This document shows positions 7,635-13,992 of a DNA stretch of 14,385 nucleotides, one piece after another (position 1 is the stretch's first letter; each line of letters opens with the position of its first letter). The stretch covers positions 1 to 14,385 of the forward strand of contig JAADDT010000022.1 of the NCBI GenBank assembly GCA_013153765.1, in the 5' to 3' direction. Source of the DNA: Aquificota bacterium (lineage in GTDB: Bacteria > Aquificota > Aquificia > Aquificales > Hydrogenothermaceae). The notes below the pieces were generated by a model, which did no database searches, was not told where the DNA came from, and was given only the letters and a program-made list of their open reading frames with translations. The translations under genes and the position numbers were made by a program.

Positions 7635-8753
7635 ATGAGGGCAATTTTAGTAGGAGTAAAGACGAAAAACCGTACGGAAAAGGAGCTTCTGTCCTCACTG
7701 CAGGAGCTTGAAGGTCTGGTAAAGGCTGTAAACGGAACGACCGTAGGCAAGCTATACCAGAGCAGGGACATTCCCGACCCTGCCACTTACATAGGCAGGG
7801 GAAAGGTAAAACAGCTGAAGGAACTGGCGGAAGGTATTAAGGCGGACACTATCGTGTTCAACGGGGAGCTTTCACCTGCCCAGATTTCAAACATAGAAAA
7901 AACAACCGGCGTAAAAGTCCTTGACAGGACTGACCTTATCCTGTCCATATTCTCCGAAAGGGCAAAAACGAAACAGGCAAAGCTTCAGGTGGAGCTTGCC
8001 ACACTACAGCACCAGCTACCCCGCGTTTACGGACAGAAAGGAAAAGCCCTTTCCCGTATAGGAGGGGGAATGAAAACGAAAGGTGCAGGTGAAAAGTTAG
8101 GAGAGATAAAGGCAAGGAGCATTAAAGACCGTATAGCAAAAATAAAAAAAGAGATAGAAAACATCAAAAAACAGAGATACCAGCAGAGGAAGTGGAGGGC
8201 TGAAAACCCTAACATACTGAAAGTGGCACTTGTGGGATACACAAACACGGGAAAGTCAAGCCTGTTAAACAGGCTTACCAAAAGGGAAACGTTCATATCA
8301 AACCAGCTTTTCGCCACCCTTGACACAAAAACCTCCTATCTGGTCTTTCCGGACATTAACAAAAAGGTGGTTATTACGGACACTGTCGGTTTCGTGAAGG
8401 ACATGCCTGAAGAGATTATGGAGGCTTTCATCACAACACTTGAGGAGGTCAGTGAGGCTGACCTTATACTGCATGTGGTTGATGTATCAGACGAAAACTG
8501 GCAGGAAAAGGTTGAAAGCGTTGACCAAATACTGAAAAGGATAAAGGTGGATCAAAAACCGCAGGTATTGGTTTTAAACAAGATAGACAGGGTAATACCA
8601 TCGGAGGAATACCTTGAGGAAAGCGACGAAACACTCCTGTCCGGCGGTAAGGAAAGCGTCATAATATCCACCAAAGAAGGCTGGAACGTGGACAGACTGT
8701 TCCAGATACTAAAAAGACACGCCGAAAGTAAGGGAACAACCGTAAACGGTTGA
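7635..8753 (+). CDS. hflX: Ribosome-splitting GTPase HflX
   Basis: HflX is a ribosome-associated GTPase that splits stalled or heat-stressed 70S ribosomes. The 372-residue product has the N-terminal HflX domain (about 1-115, with YIGRGKVKQL and DRTDLILSIFSERAKT), a long helical linker (about 115-190, QVELATLQHQLPR then a charged coiled coil), and the G domain. The G-domain motifs are G1 GYTNTGKSS (201-209), switch I LFATLDT, G3 DTVGF (249-253) and G4 NKID (315-318). The normally invariant RGPGE before the helical hairpin reads KGAGE, and the following LExDRR is LGEIKAR, so this hallmark loop diverges. There is no tail after the G domain beyond about 20 residues. The ATG lacks an upstream Shine-Dalgarno; see the promoter entry just before it. 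It follows hfq by 21 bases in the conserved miaA-hfq-hflX order. Confidence 0.95.
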   Translation: MRAILVGVKTKNRTEKELLSSLQELEGLVKAVNGTTVGKLYQSRDIPDPATYIGRGKVKQLKELAEGIKADTIVFNGELSPAQISNIEKTTGVKVLDRTDLILSIFSERAKTKQAKLQVELATLQHQLPRVYGQKGKALSRIGGGMKTKGAGEKLGEIKARSIKDRIAKIKKEIENIKKQRYQQRKWRAENPNILKVALVGYTNTGKSSLLNRLTKRETFISNQLFATLDTKTSYLVFPDINKKVVITDTVGFVKDMPEEIMEAFITTLEEVSEADLILHVVDVSDENWQEKVESVDQILKRIKVDQKPQVLVLNKIDRVIPSEEYLEESDETLLSGGKESVIISTKEGWNVDRLFQILKRHAESKGTTVNG

Positions 8754-8778
8754 AAATTTCCGTCCACACCTCTATTTT
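8750..8778 (+). promoter_or_regulatory. Candidate promoter for the Uma2 gene
   Basis: TTGAAA (8750-8755), overlapping the hflX stop codon, and TATTTT (8773-8778) are separated by exactly 17 bases. The start of transcription would fall near 8785, about 15 bases before the ATG. A 5-base dyad CTCTA-TTTT-TAGAG (8770-8783) surrounds the -10 and could be a protein-binding site or chance. Confidence 0.5.
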
Positions 8779-8799
8779 TAGAGAAAAAAGGGAAATGCA

Positions 8800-9333
8800 A
8801 TGTTAACCATAGATAAAAAGAGGCTTACCTATAAAGACATAAACAGGCTTCCTGAAGGGAGCTACGAAATAATTGACGGGGAGATAAAGCAGATGGCACC
8901 GTCCGGATTTGAACACGGAAGGTACGAAGGTTTTTTATTTTCCTTCCTCTGGGACAAACTGAAAGAAAAAGGCTTTGTTTCCGTCGGAGAGGTGGGAATT
9001 TTAATATCAAAAGAGCCTTTAAGGATACGGGGGGCTGACGTCGTTTACGTAAGCAGGAAAAAAACGGAAAAAGAGCCTGAAGGGATACTGGAAATTCCTC
9101 CAGACCTGATAATAGAAATCGTATCACCTTCAAACACAATCACAGAAATGGAAGAAAAGATAGAGGATTACTTTTCCATCGGCGTGCCGAAAATAATACT
9201 GGTTGACCCCCACACGAAAAAGGTCTTTATCTACCAGAATGGCAGTAAGGAAATAAAGGTCTTCCGGTTTGACGAAGAGGTTGAGTTCACGGAAGGTCTG
9301 AAGGGAAAGATAACGGACATAATCAAAAGCTAA
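8800..9333 (+). CDS. Uma2 family (DUF820) PD-(D/E)XK nuclease-fold protein
   Basis: The 177-residue product matches the Uma2 family of putative restriction-like nucleases, which are common in cyanobacteria and thermophiles and mostly of unknown role. Visible hallmarks in order are YEIIDGEIKQMAP (22-34, E23), an aromatic-rich helix, RGADVVYVS (77-85, D80), PPDLIIEIVSPSN (100-112, E106), and the lysine-bearing helix EEKIEDYFSIGVPKIILVDP (118-137, K120). D80, E106 and K120 are the likely active-site residues, so the fold looks catalytically intact. AAGGG 6-7 bases before the ATG supports the start. It is a stand-alone gene after hflX with its own probable promoter and no methyltransferase or toxin partner nearby. 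Family assignment is firm; biological function is not. Confidence 0.88.
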   Translation: MLTIDKKRLTYKDINRLPEGSYEIIDGEIKQMAPSGFEHGRYEGFLFSFLWDKLKEKGFVSVGEVGILISKEPLRIRGADVVYVSRKKTEKEPEGILEIPPDLIIEIVSPSNTITEMEEKIEDYFSIGVPKIILVDPHTKKVFIYQNGSKEIKVFRFDEEVEFTEGLKGKITDIIKS

Positions 9334-9373
9334 AACAACTTTCCAAAACCTCCCACTTTATATCCTAAATGTA

Positions 9374-9379
9374 TATAAT
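9374..9379 (+). promoter_or_regulatory. Probable -10 element for the HIT/TusA-DUF3343 operon
   Basis: A perfect TATAAT lies 28 bases before the first-gene ATG, in the 74-base interval after the Uma2 gene. A convincing -35 at the normal spacing is not seen. Confidence 0.35.
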
Positions 9380-9407
9380 GTTATTAACCAAATACGGAGG
9401 GAGTGAT

Positions 9408-9755
9408 ATGTCCGACTGTATATTCTGTAAAATAGTAAACAAGGAAATTCCGGCGGATATAGTTTACGAAGACGACCTTGTGATGGCTTTCAAGGACATA
9501 AGACCGCAGGCAAAGGTTCACATCCTAATTATCCCTAAAGAACACATACCTAACAACCTTTACCTTGAAGGGAGGCATAAGCCACTGATAGGACACCTGA
9601 TACTGAAGGCAAACGAGATAGCAAAACAGCAGGGAATTGCAGACACGGGCTTCAGACTGATAGTAAACTGTGGCAGGGACGCCGGTCAGGAGGTATTCCA
9701 TATTCACTGGCACCTGCTTGGAGGAGAGCCTTTAGGGAGGCTGGTATGCAAATAG
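9408..9755 (+). CDS. HIT-family nucleotide hydrolase (HinT-like)
   Basis: The 115-residue product is a histidine-triad protein; HinT-type members hydrolyse nucleoside phosphoramidates such as AMP-lysine and act as cytoplasmic dimers. It shows CIFCKIVNKEIPA (4-16), with the C4/C7 pair found in the zinc-bearing subgroup, then DIRPQAKVHILIIPKEHI (30-47) and the catalytic triad motif HIHWHLLGG (98-106: H98, H100, H102). The frame is open to an ATG at 9369, but that codon lies in the promoter -10 region; the ATG at 9408 has GGAGG (9396-9400) 7 bases upstream and gives the standard N terminus. The gene overlaps the TusA-DUF3343 gene by 10 bases. The exact substrate is not deducible. Confidence 0.93.
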   Translation: MSDCIFCKIVNKEIPADIVYEDDLVMAFKDIRPQAKVHILIIPKEHIPNNLYLEGRHKPLIGHLILKANEIAKQQGIADTGFRLIVNCGRDAGQEVFHIHWHLLGGEPLGRLVCK

Positions 9756-10345
9756 GTGAAGAAAAAATAATAAAAGAAGTGGACACCCGTGGAATGTTCT
9801 GTCCCACCCCGTTAATATTCGTCTCTAAGGAGCTGAAAAACATACCTGTAGGCGGACGGCTGAAGGTTCTGGCTGACGACAAGGCTTTCAAAAAGGACAT
9901 AAAAATATGGTGCCACGACACGGGAAACAGGCTTATCTCCCTTACGGAAGACAACGGCGTTATCACAGCGGTGATAGAGAGAGGAAAGGGCTGGCACGGA
10001 GACACCCTACTTGAAAAATTGAAGTTCTACCTGATAGGAACCAAACTCCACATTTACGACTACTTTTTCAGGATTTTCCGTTCGGCAGGACCCAAGTACA
10101 TAATAACCTTCATGTCCATACCTGAAGGCTTCAGGGCAATTGAGTTTTTAAAAGAAAAGGGAATTACGGACTTTATAACCCTTCCCGTTCCGGACGAGAT
10201 TTACGAATACTGCGGAGTGGTAATAGGCTTTAAGGACAGGGACAGGGCAGTTCAGGTTTTTAACCTGCTTAAAGAAAACAAGTTCGGCGTGGAAAACATA
10301 CACATAGTTGACAGGGAAAGGAAGTACCCTGTCCTGCAGACCTAA
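9746..10345 (+). CDS. TusA-like sulfurtransferase domain fused to DUF3343
   Basis: The 199-residue product joins two domains. Residues 8-80 are TusA/SirA-like: VDTRGMFCPTPLIF (12-25) carries the CPxP motif with C19 as the expected persulfide-carrying cysteine, followed by LKVLADDKAFKKDI and WCHDTGNRL (C56). Residues about 115-190 match DUF3343, a family described as a putative Se/S carrier-like domain: YIITFMSIPEGFRAIEFLKEKGI, TLPVPDEI and YCGVVIGF (C156 in the conserved CG). A linker (about 81-115) with aromatic residues joins them. GGGAGG 5 bases before the ATG lies inside the HIT gene, and the two genes overlap by 10 bases, so they are coupled. A role in moving sulfur or selenium as a bound persulfide or selenide is inferred from the families. 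The stop overlaps the convergent HTH-NosL gene by 4 bases. Confidence 0.85.
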   Translation: MQIGEEKIIKEVDTRGMFCPTPLIFVSKELKNIPVGGRLKVLADDKAFKKDIKIWCHDTGNRLISLTEDNGVITAVIERGKGWHGDTLLEKLKFYLIGTKLHIYDYFFRIFRSAGPKYIITFMSIPEGFRAIEFLKEKGITDFITLPVPDEIYEYCGVVIGFKDRDRAVQVFNLLKENKFGVENIHIVDRERKYPVLQT

Positions 10346-10953
10346 CCCTTTTTCATCTCGTCTATCTTAAAGCTTACGCTTTGAGGTTGACAGCAACTTT
10401 TAATACTGATGTTCATGTTGTTCACTATGGTATTGTAAGCGTTTATAAAATCCATAACCTCTCCGCCGAAGCCTTTCTGGAACTTTTCCGCATCGCTTTT
10501 TGACGCAAAAGGTATTACGCTTGGACTACAGCAGGCTACCGCAGAGCTACCTACCACGTACCACGCGTTTATGGCACTGATAGGATTTTCCGTTATAAAG
10601 TCGTAAGTGATTGCAGAAACCTTCTTATCCTCGTACTTACTGTGGAGCAGGAAGCCACAGTGTTCACAGCAGGCTTCTATAACCTTGTAGTTCTCAACCG
10701 TAATACGGTACGGATAAGCCCTCGTTATTGGCTTGTCGCATATTGGACAGGTATCCACCAGCAGGCTTTCCGTATTCTCCTTTTCGTTAAGCAAAACCGC
10801 CCCGTGCTTCCGCTTTATCTCCCCTTCCTTTTCCAGTTCCCTTATGTCCCTGTATATGGTCATTTCAGAAACGTTAAATATACGGCTTAACTCCTTTACT
10901 GATATTTCCTTCTTTTCTTTCAGTATTTCCAGTATTTTTTCCTTCCTGTTCAT
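10342..10953 (-). CDS. DeoR-type HTH regulator fused to a Cys-rich NosL-like domain
   Basis: The 203-residue product starts with a DeoR-type winged helix (1-55: RKEKILEILKEKKEISVKEL, IFNVSEMTIYRDIRELEKEG, IKRKHGAVLL). In place of the sugar-phosphate domain usual for DeoR it has a NosL-like region. This contains CPIC (69-72), ACCEHCG (94-100), AITYDFITENPISAINAWYVVGSS (114-137), ACC (140-142), FASKSDAEKF (149-158) and GGEVMDF (163-169), with a final SCC (186-188). Nine cysteines, three as CC pairs, suggest binding of Cu(I), another soft metal or a thiol or chalcogen ligand. There is no signal peptide or lipobox, unlike NosL itself, a lipoprotein that supplies copper to nitrous oxide reductase. 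GGAGG (10959-10963) overlaps the hisB stop 5 bases before the ATG, so the gene is last in the dnaC-hisB operon. A ligand-responsive repressor is inferred; the ligand is unknown. Confidence 0.8.
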   Translation of the reverse strand: MNRKEKILEILKEKKEISVKELSRIFNVSEMTIYRDIRELEKEGEIKRKHGAVLLNEKENTESLLVDTCPICDKPITRAYPYRITVENYKVIEACCEHCGFLLHSKYEDKKVSAITYDFITENPISAINAWYVVGSSAVACCSPSVIPFASKSDAEKFQKGFGGEVMDFINAYNTIVNNMNISIKSCCQPQSVSFKIDEMKKG

Positions 10954-10962
10954 CGGACCCTC

Positions 10963-11550
10963 CTATTTTAGAGTTCCTTTTGTTGACGGCGTCCCTTCCC
11001 TTCTCGGATCAACCTCTACCGCCTGCCTTAAGGCAACTGCAAACGCTTTAGTAAGAGCTTCCGCAATGTGGTGCAGGTTTCTCCCTGACAGAGCTTTCAG
11101 GTGGACTGTAATACCTGCCGACAGTACTATACCCTTAAAAAACTCCTCCATCAGTTCGTAATCAAACTGTGTTATCTTCCCCTTGTATCCCAAATCGTCG
11201 TAAAAAAGGAGCGGTCTGCCTGACAGGTCTATTGAACACATTGCCAGAGCCTCGTCCATAGGTATTACTGCGTGTCCAAACCGTCTTATACCCTTCCTGT
11301 CCCCAAGTGCTTCCTTCAGAGCCGTTCCAAGCACTATACCCACGTCCTCAACCGTGTGGTGGTGGCTTACGTGTACGTCTCCGGAAGCCATAACCTCCAG
11401 ATCAATAAGCGAATGTTTTGAAAACGTCTCAAGCATGTGGTTCAAAAATCCTACAGGAGTGTCAACCGAATACACACCCTTACCGTCCAGATTAAGGGAA
11501 AGTTCTATCTGCGTTTCTTTAGTCTCCCTCTTAACGGTTGCCTTTCTCAT
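10963..11550 (-). CDS. hisB: Imidazoleglycerol-phosphate dehydratase
   Basis: HisB dehydrates imidazole-glycerol phosphate to imidazole-acetol phosphate in histidine biosynthesis, working as a Mn-dependent 24-mer. The 195-residue product is a monofunctional enzyme without the phosphatase domain of E. coli HisB. It has the two internal repeats with metal-binding histidine motifs: [14 protein letters not shown] (33-46), [16 protein letters not shown] (57-72, H63-H65 and E68), then [16 protein letters not shown] in the second half, ending PSTKGTLK as in many family members. The start ATG has GAGG 6 bases upstream (11557-11560). Its first 20 bases overlap the end of the helicase-loader gene, so it is translated from the same transcript, away from any other his gene in this window. 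Confidence 0.96.
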   Translation of the reverse strand: MRKATVKRETKETQIELSLNLDGKGVYSVDTPVGFLNHMLETFSKHSLIDLEVMASGDVHVSHHHTVEDVGIVLGTALKEALGDRKGIRRFGHAVIPMDEALAMCSIDLSGRPLLFYDDLGYKGKITQFDYELMEEFFKGIVLSAGITVHLKALSGRNLHHIAEALTKAFAVALRQAVEVDPRREGTPSTKGTLK

Positions 11551-12265
11551 TACCCACCTCTTCAGCTATTAGTCCAGAGCTTCTTTTATCCTTACCCTTA
11601 ACAGGTATGATCTCACATATTTCGGAAAGCCTTGAGGCTATCGCCTGACCCATCCTTTCCTCAAGCGTGTTCTCAAGCACGTCCCCTTCAATCTTCCTTG
11701 ACTTCAACTCAACGTTTGAAGTGATAATAATAGGCTTTAACTCGTTGTACCTGTTTATTATTATGTAGTGTAGAATGTCCCTCGCCCAGTCAGAAAGCCT
11801 TTCCGAGCCGAGGTCGTCAAGAACCAGCAGAGGAGTTTCCACAGTCTCCTCCAGTATCTCCCTTGCCGACGCCGAGCCGTCAAAAGAAGCCTTCAGCTTA
11901 AACAAAAGCGAGCGTGTGTCGTAAAAAAGACCTACTATACCACGCCTTCTGAAAAACTCCTTCAGTATACTTACAGCCAGATGCGTTTTGCCAACACCGG
12001 GAGGTCCTACCAGAAACAGACCTTTACCTTCCTTAAACCTGTCCGAGTTTATGTAGTCCTCTATCCTTAACAGAACCAACCTGTGTCCCGCCTTATCGTC
12101 CGGCGTAAAGTTTGAAAGTTCCTTGTTCCTGTACCTTTTAGGTATGTTCATCCGTTGAAAAATGTTTTCCGTAATGTCAGAATACTGGCAGGTACACCTT
12201 TCCACCCCGTTTTCCTTCAAAACCCAGCCAAGGTCGTCGCAGACAGGACAGCTTTTTTCTTCCAT
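11531..12265 (-). CDS. dnaC: DnaC/DnaI-like replicative helicase loader (AAA+ ATPase)
   Basis: The 244-residue product matches the DnaC/DnaI/IstB-type AAA+ ATPases that load the replicative helicase. A small zinc-binding N domain is visible: CPVCDDLGW (6-14) and CTC (24-26) supply four cysteines, as in DnaI. The AAA+ core has Walker [10 protein letters not shown] (87-95), Walker [11 protein letters not shown] (146-155), sensor I IITSN (180-184) and a candidate arginine finger SRL (211-213). AGGAGA lies 6 bases before the ATG. It is the first gene of an operon with hisB (20-base overlap) and the HTH-NosL regulator. The zinc motif and chromosomal setting argue against an IstB transposition helper, and no transposase lies next to it. 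The symbol dnaC is by family; dnaI could also be used. Confidence 0.88.
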   Translation of the reverse strand: MEEKSCPVCDDLGWVLKENGVERCTCQYSDITENIFQRMNIPKRYRNKELSNFTPDDKAGHRLVLLRIEDYINSDRFKEGKGLFLVGPPGVGKTHLAVSILKEFFRRRGIVGLFYDTRSLLFKLKASFDGSASAREILEETVETPLLVLDDLGSERLSDWARDILHYIIINRYNELKPIIITSNVELKSRKIEGDVLENTLEERMGQAIASRLSEICEIIPVKGKDKRSSGLIAEEVGNEKGNR

Positions 12266-12293
12266 AGACTTCTCCTAAACGGTCTTGAAAATA

Positions 12294-12322
12294 AAGATAT
12301 ACGTTTTGTGTTAAATTAACAA
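12294..12322 (-). promoter_or_regulatory. Candidate promoter for the dnaC-hisB-HTH/NosL operon
   Basis: On the minus strand TTGTTA (12322-12317) is followed after exactly 17 bases by TATCTT (12299-12294). This gives a start near 12287 and a leader of about 22 bases. It lies in the 88-base AT-rich interval between tetR and dnaC. Confidence 0.45.
12309..12321. promoter_or_regulatory. 13-bp palindrome over the dnaC-operon -35 (possible operator)
   Basis: TGTTAAATTAACA is a perfect palindrome about a central base and covers most of the -35 hexamer of the candidate dnaC promoter. The half-site TTAACA recurs at 12329-12334. It could be a binding site for the adjacent TetR protein or another regulator, but the region is AT-rich and chance is not excluded. 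Confidence 0.3.
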
Positions 12323-12353
12323 GATTTTTTAACAACTAATTTTTAAAACACCT

Positions 12354-12956
12354 TCAGCGTTTTTCCATAATACCATTGAAAATCATTGATATAAACTGGT
12401 CTGCGTCGTCTATTATCCTTCCGGTTTTATTGGAAACCACATAGGCAAAAACCTTTCCCTGTATTGAGCCTATGAAAAACATAGCCACGTCTTCAGGATC
12501 AAGGTCTTTCCTGATACTGCCTTCAGCCTGACCTTCCTTTACTATCTGGGATATTTTTTCCTTGTAGCTTTCCACAAAATTGGTAAGTATGCCCTTGAAC
12601 CTTTCGTCCTCCGAGCGGGAAAGTTCAAAACAAAGGACAGGCACAGCCCCCATAGTCTCCTCAAGTATCTCTATGTGAGACTTAAGGAGGAGTTCAAGCT
12701 TTTCCTGTACCGTCCTTCCCTTTTCTATGGACTGGATGGCACTGTTTATACACTGGGAAACGTACTTATTTATTATTTCAAGGATAATGTCGTCCATAGA
12801 CTTGAAGTGCTTAAAGATTGCGGCGTCAGTGATACCGAGCCTGTCAGCGATGTTCTTTGCGGTAAACTTTTTCAGACCTTCCTTAACTATTATCTGTGCC
12901 CCCACCTTAACTATCTTTTCTTTGGTTGACAGGTTTTCTCCGTTTTCAACTGCCAT
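12354..12956 (-). CDS. TetR/AcrR-family transcriptional regulator
   Basis: The 200-residue product has a typical TetR N-terminal DNA-binding domain (about 10-58): STKEKIVKVGAQIIVKEGLKKFTAKNIADRLGI, then the recognition part DAAIFKHFKSMDDIILEII. It is followed by an all-helical ligand and dimerisation domain of normal length, with a TetR_C-like middle (SHIEILEETMGAVPVLCFELSRSEDERFKGI). GGGAGG stands 6 bases before the ATG, inside the end of the DHH gene; the two genes overlap by 11 bases and are co-transcribed. The ligand cannot be inferred. Likely targets are its own operon, whose leader holds a 16-base inverted repeat, and possibly the next operon downstream. Confidence 0.92.
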   Translation of the reverse strand: MAVENGENLSTKEKIVKVGAQIIVKEGLKKFTAKNIADRLGITDAAIFKHFKSMDDIILEIINKYVSQCINSAIQSIEKGRTVQEKLELLLKSHIEILEETMGAVPVLCFELSRSEDERFKGILTNFVESYKEKISQIVKEGQAEGSIRKDLDPEDVAMFFIGSIQGKVFAYVVSNKTGRIIDDADQFISMIFNGIMEKR

Positions 12957-13830
12957 TTTTAACCTCCCGGGAGAATTGGATCATCTGGCAGAAAAGGTCT
13001 AAAGGCACAACAGCACCGGCGGCGTTCCTGTGCCCACCGCCTCCAACTTCTTCTGCAAGGTCAAGTGCGTCCGGCTTGTGTCCCGTATTACTCCTGAAAC
13101 TCATCTTTACTTTAAAACCCTGAATGCTAAACAGCAAAACAGCCTGATCGTGTTTCGTGGCAAGGATGTTCCCTATTTCCGACTGGAAGTAATTGGTGTT
13201 AAAGCCCTTCACAACGTATTTGCCTATCTTGACAGGCGTTTCTTCAGCCCTTTCAACGAACCTGTTTATCAGGTAATCGGCAAAGGAGGATATTACCTTA
13301 CCCTTTTCAATTATACTGTCTATAGGCTTGTCAAACAGCTTTACCACCTCTTGTGGCTTGTTAGTCAACGGCAGAAGGTAAAGGTTAACGTACTTCGTGG
13401 TCTCTCCGTACCTCCACAGCCATATGTCCTTGTCCTCCACATACCTGACTATTGGAGGCGGTTCTGTACCGAAAAGGTAGTCCCAGGTAAGGGAAGCCCC
13501 GGACTTTGCGTTATCAAAAACGTAAACGAAGTTTTCGTATTGGCTTGCAAACCTTTCAAGCAGGTTTTTAGCACTGATGTGGTGGTCTATGTTCACCACC
13601 TTACCTACCCTGTCTAAAACCCTGTGGAGGTCTTCCTCCTTCAGGGAAAAGTCAACTATGTAAAGGAGAGTATCCCTGTCCATACCGGACAGTATTTTTT
13701 CCAGCTCCTCTTCAGAATAGCCGTGTTCAAGAGGATAGGTCTGTGCCTGCGGATACTTTTTCAGCACCACCGCCGCGGCGGTCGTTCCGTCAGTGCAGTT
13801 TCCGTGGTATATACAACTAACCTTTTCCAT
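12946..13830 (-). CDS. DHH/DHHA1-family phosphoesterase
   Basis: The 294-residue product belongs to the DHH superfamily of Mn-dependent phosphoesterases. It shows motif I HGNCTDGTTAAAV (9-21, with H9 and D14; other members usually read HxxpDGD), the motif IVDFS (58-62, D60), the name-giving IDHH (81-84) and the C-terminal DHHA1 motif GGGGHRNAAG (263-272). The middle contains KSGASLTWDYLF and YVEDKDIWLW, typical of the subgroup of small stand-alone DHH proteins often labelled oligoribonuclease-, pAp-phosphatase- or exopolyphosphatase-like. No CBS, GGDEF or membrane segment is present, so it is not a GdpP-type c-di-AMP phosphodiesterase. The start ATG has only a GGGGG run 5 bases upstream. It is the first gene of the operon with tetR. 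The substrate is uncertain. Confidence 0.88.
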   Translation of the reverse strand: MEKVSCIYHGNCTDGTTAAAVVLKKYPQAQTYPLEHGYSEEELEKILSGMDRDTLLYIVDFSLKEEDLHRVLDRVGKVVNIDHHISAKNLLERFASQYENFVYVFDNAKSGASLTWDYLFGTEPPPIVRYVEDKDIWLWRYGETTKYVNLYLLPLTNKPQEVVKLFDKPIDSIIEKGKVISSFADYLINRFVERAEETPVKIGKYVVKGFNTNYFQSEIGNILATKHDQAVLLFSIQGFKVKMSFRSNTGHKPDALDLAEEVGGGGHRNAAGAVVPLDLFCQMIQFSREVKNGS

Positions 13831-13844
13831 TACAGCCCCCGAGA

Positions 13845-13860
13845 GTTAGACATAACTAAC
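13845..13860. promoter_or_regulatory. 16-bp inverted repeat in the DHH-tetR leader (candidate TetR operator)
   Basis: GTTAGacataaCTAAC has perfect 5-base arms with a 6-base spacer and lies between the likely transcription start and the DHH start codon. Its length and position fit an autoregulatory site for the TetR protein of this operon. Confidence 0.4.
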
Positions 13861-13870
13861 CGATAGATTA

Positions 13871-13899
13871 ACTTTAAAAAAATTCTGTATAAATTTCAA
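13871..13899 (-). promoter_or_regulatory. Candidate promoter for the DHH-tetR operon
   Basis: On the minus strand TTGAAA (13899-13894) and TAAAGT (13876-13871) are 17 bases apart. Transcription would begin near 13864 with a leader of roughly 33 bases carrying the 16-base inverted repeat. Confidence 0.4.
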
Positions 13900-13954
13900 T
13901 AACTATCCGAAAATAAAAATTGAAAGTCATTCAAAACTGGAGCATTTTTTTCAG

Positions 13955-13983
13955 TTGACATACACAATATACAGTGTTATTTT
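13955..13983 (+). promoter_or_regulatory. nrdB promoter
   Basis: A perfect TTGACA (13955-13960) and TATTTT (13978-13983) are separated by exactly 17 bases. The start of transcription would be near 13990, about 40 bases before the nrdB ATG. The spacer is filled entirely by the first NrdR box. This is the strongest promoter match in the window. Confidence 0.75.
13962..13977 (+). promoter_or_regulatory. NrdR box 1
   Basis: ACACAATATACAGTGT matches the 16-base NrdR-box consensus (ACAC-A/T-ATATA/T..GTGT) almost perfectly. NrdR is the zinc/ATP-cone repressor of ribonucleotide reductase genes. The box lies between the -35 and -10 hexamers, so binding should block RNA polymerase. Confidence 0.85.
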
Positions 13984-13992
13984 TAATAGAAA

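Noticed and set aside
8770..8783. CTCTA-TTTT-TAGAG as a terminator of hflX
   Set aside because: The stem is only five mostly weak pairs and is followed by A-rich, not T-rich, sequence; it overlaps a good -10 instead.
9369..9407. ATG at 9369 as the HIT start
   Set aside because: It lies within the TATAAT element; the ATG at 9408 has a strong GGAGG and gives the family N terminus.
11531..12265. DnaC-like protein as an IstB transposition helper
   Set aside because: There is no adjacent transposase or inverted terminal repeat, and the N-terminal four-Cys zinc motif is of the DnaI-like loader type.
13030..13617. Open frame antisense to the DHH gene (plus strand)
   Set aside because: Shadow of a well-conserved gene with intact DHH and DHHA1 motifs; no domain seen.
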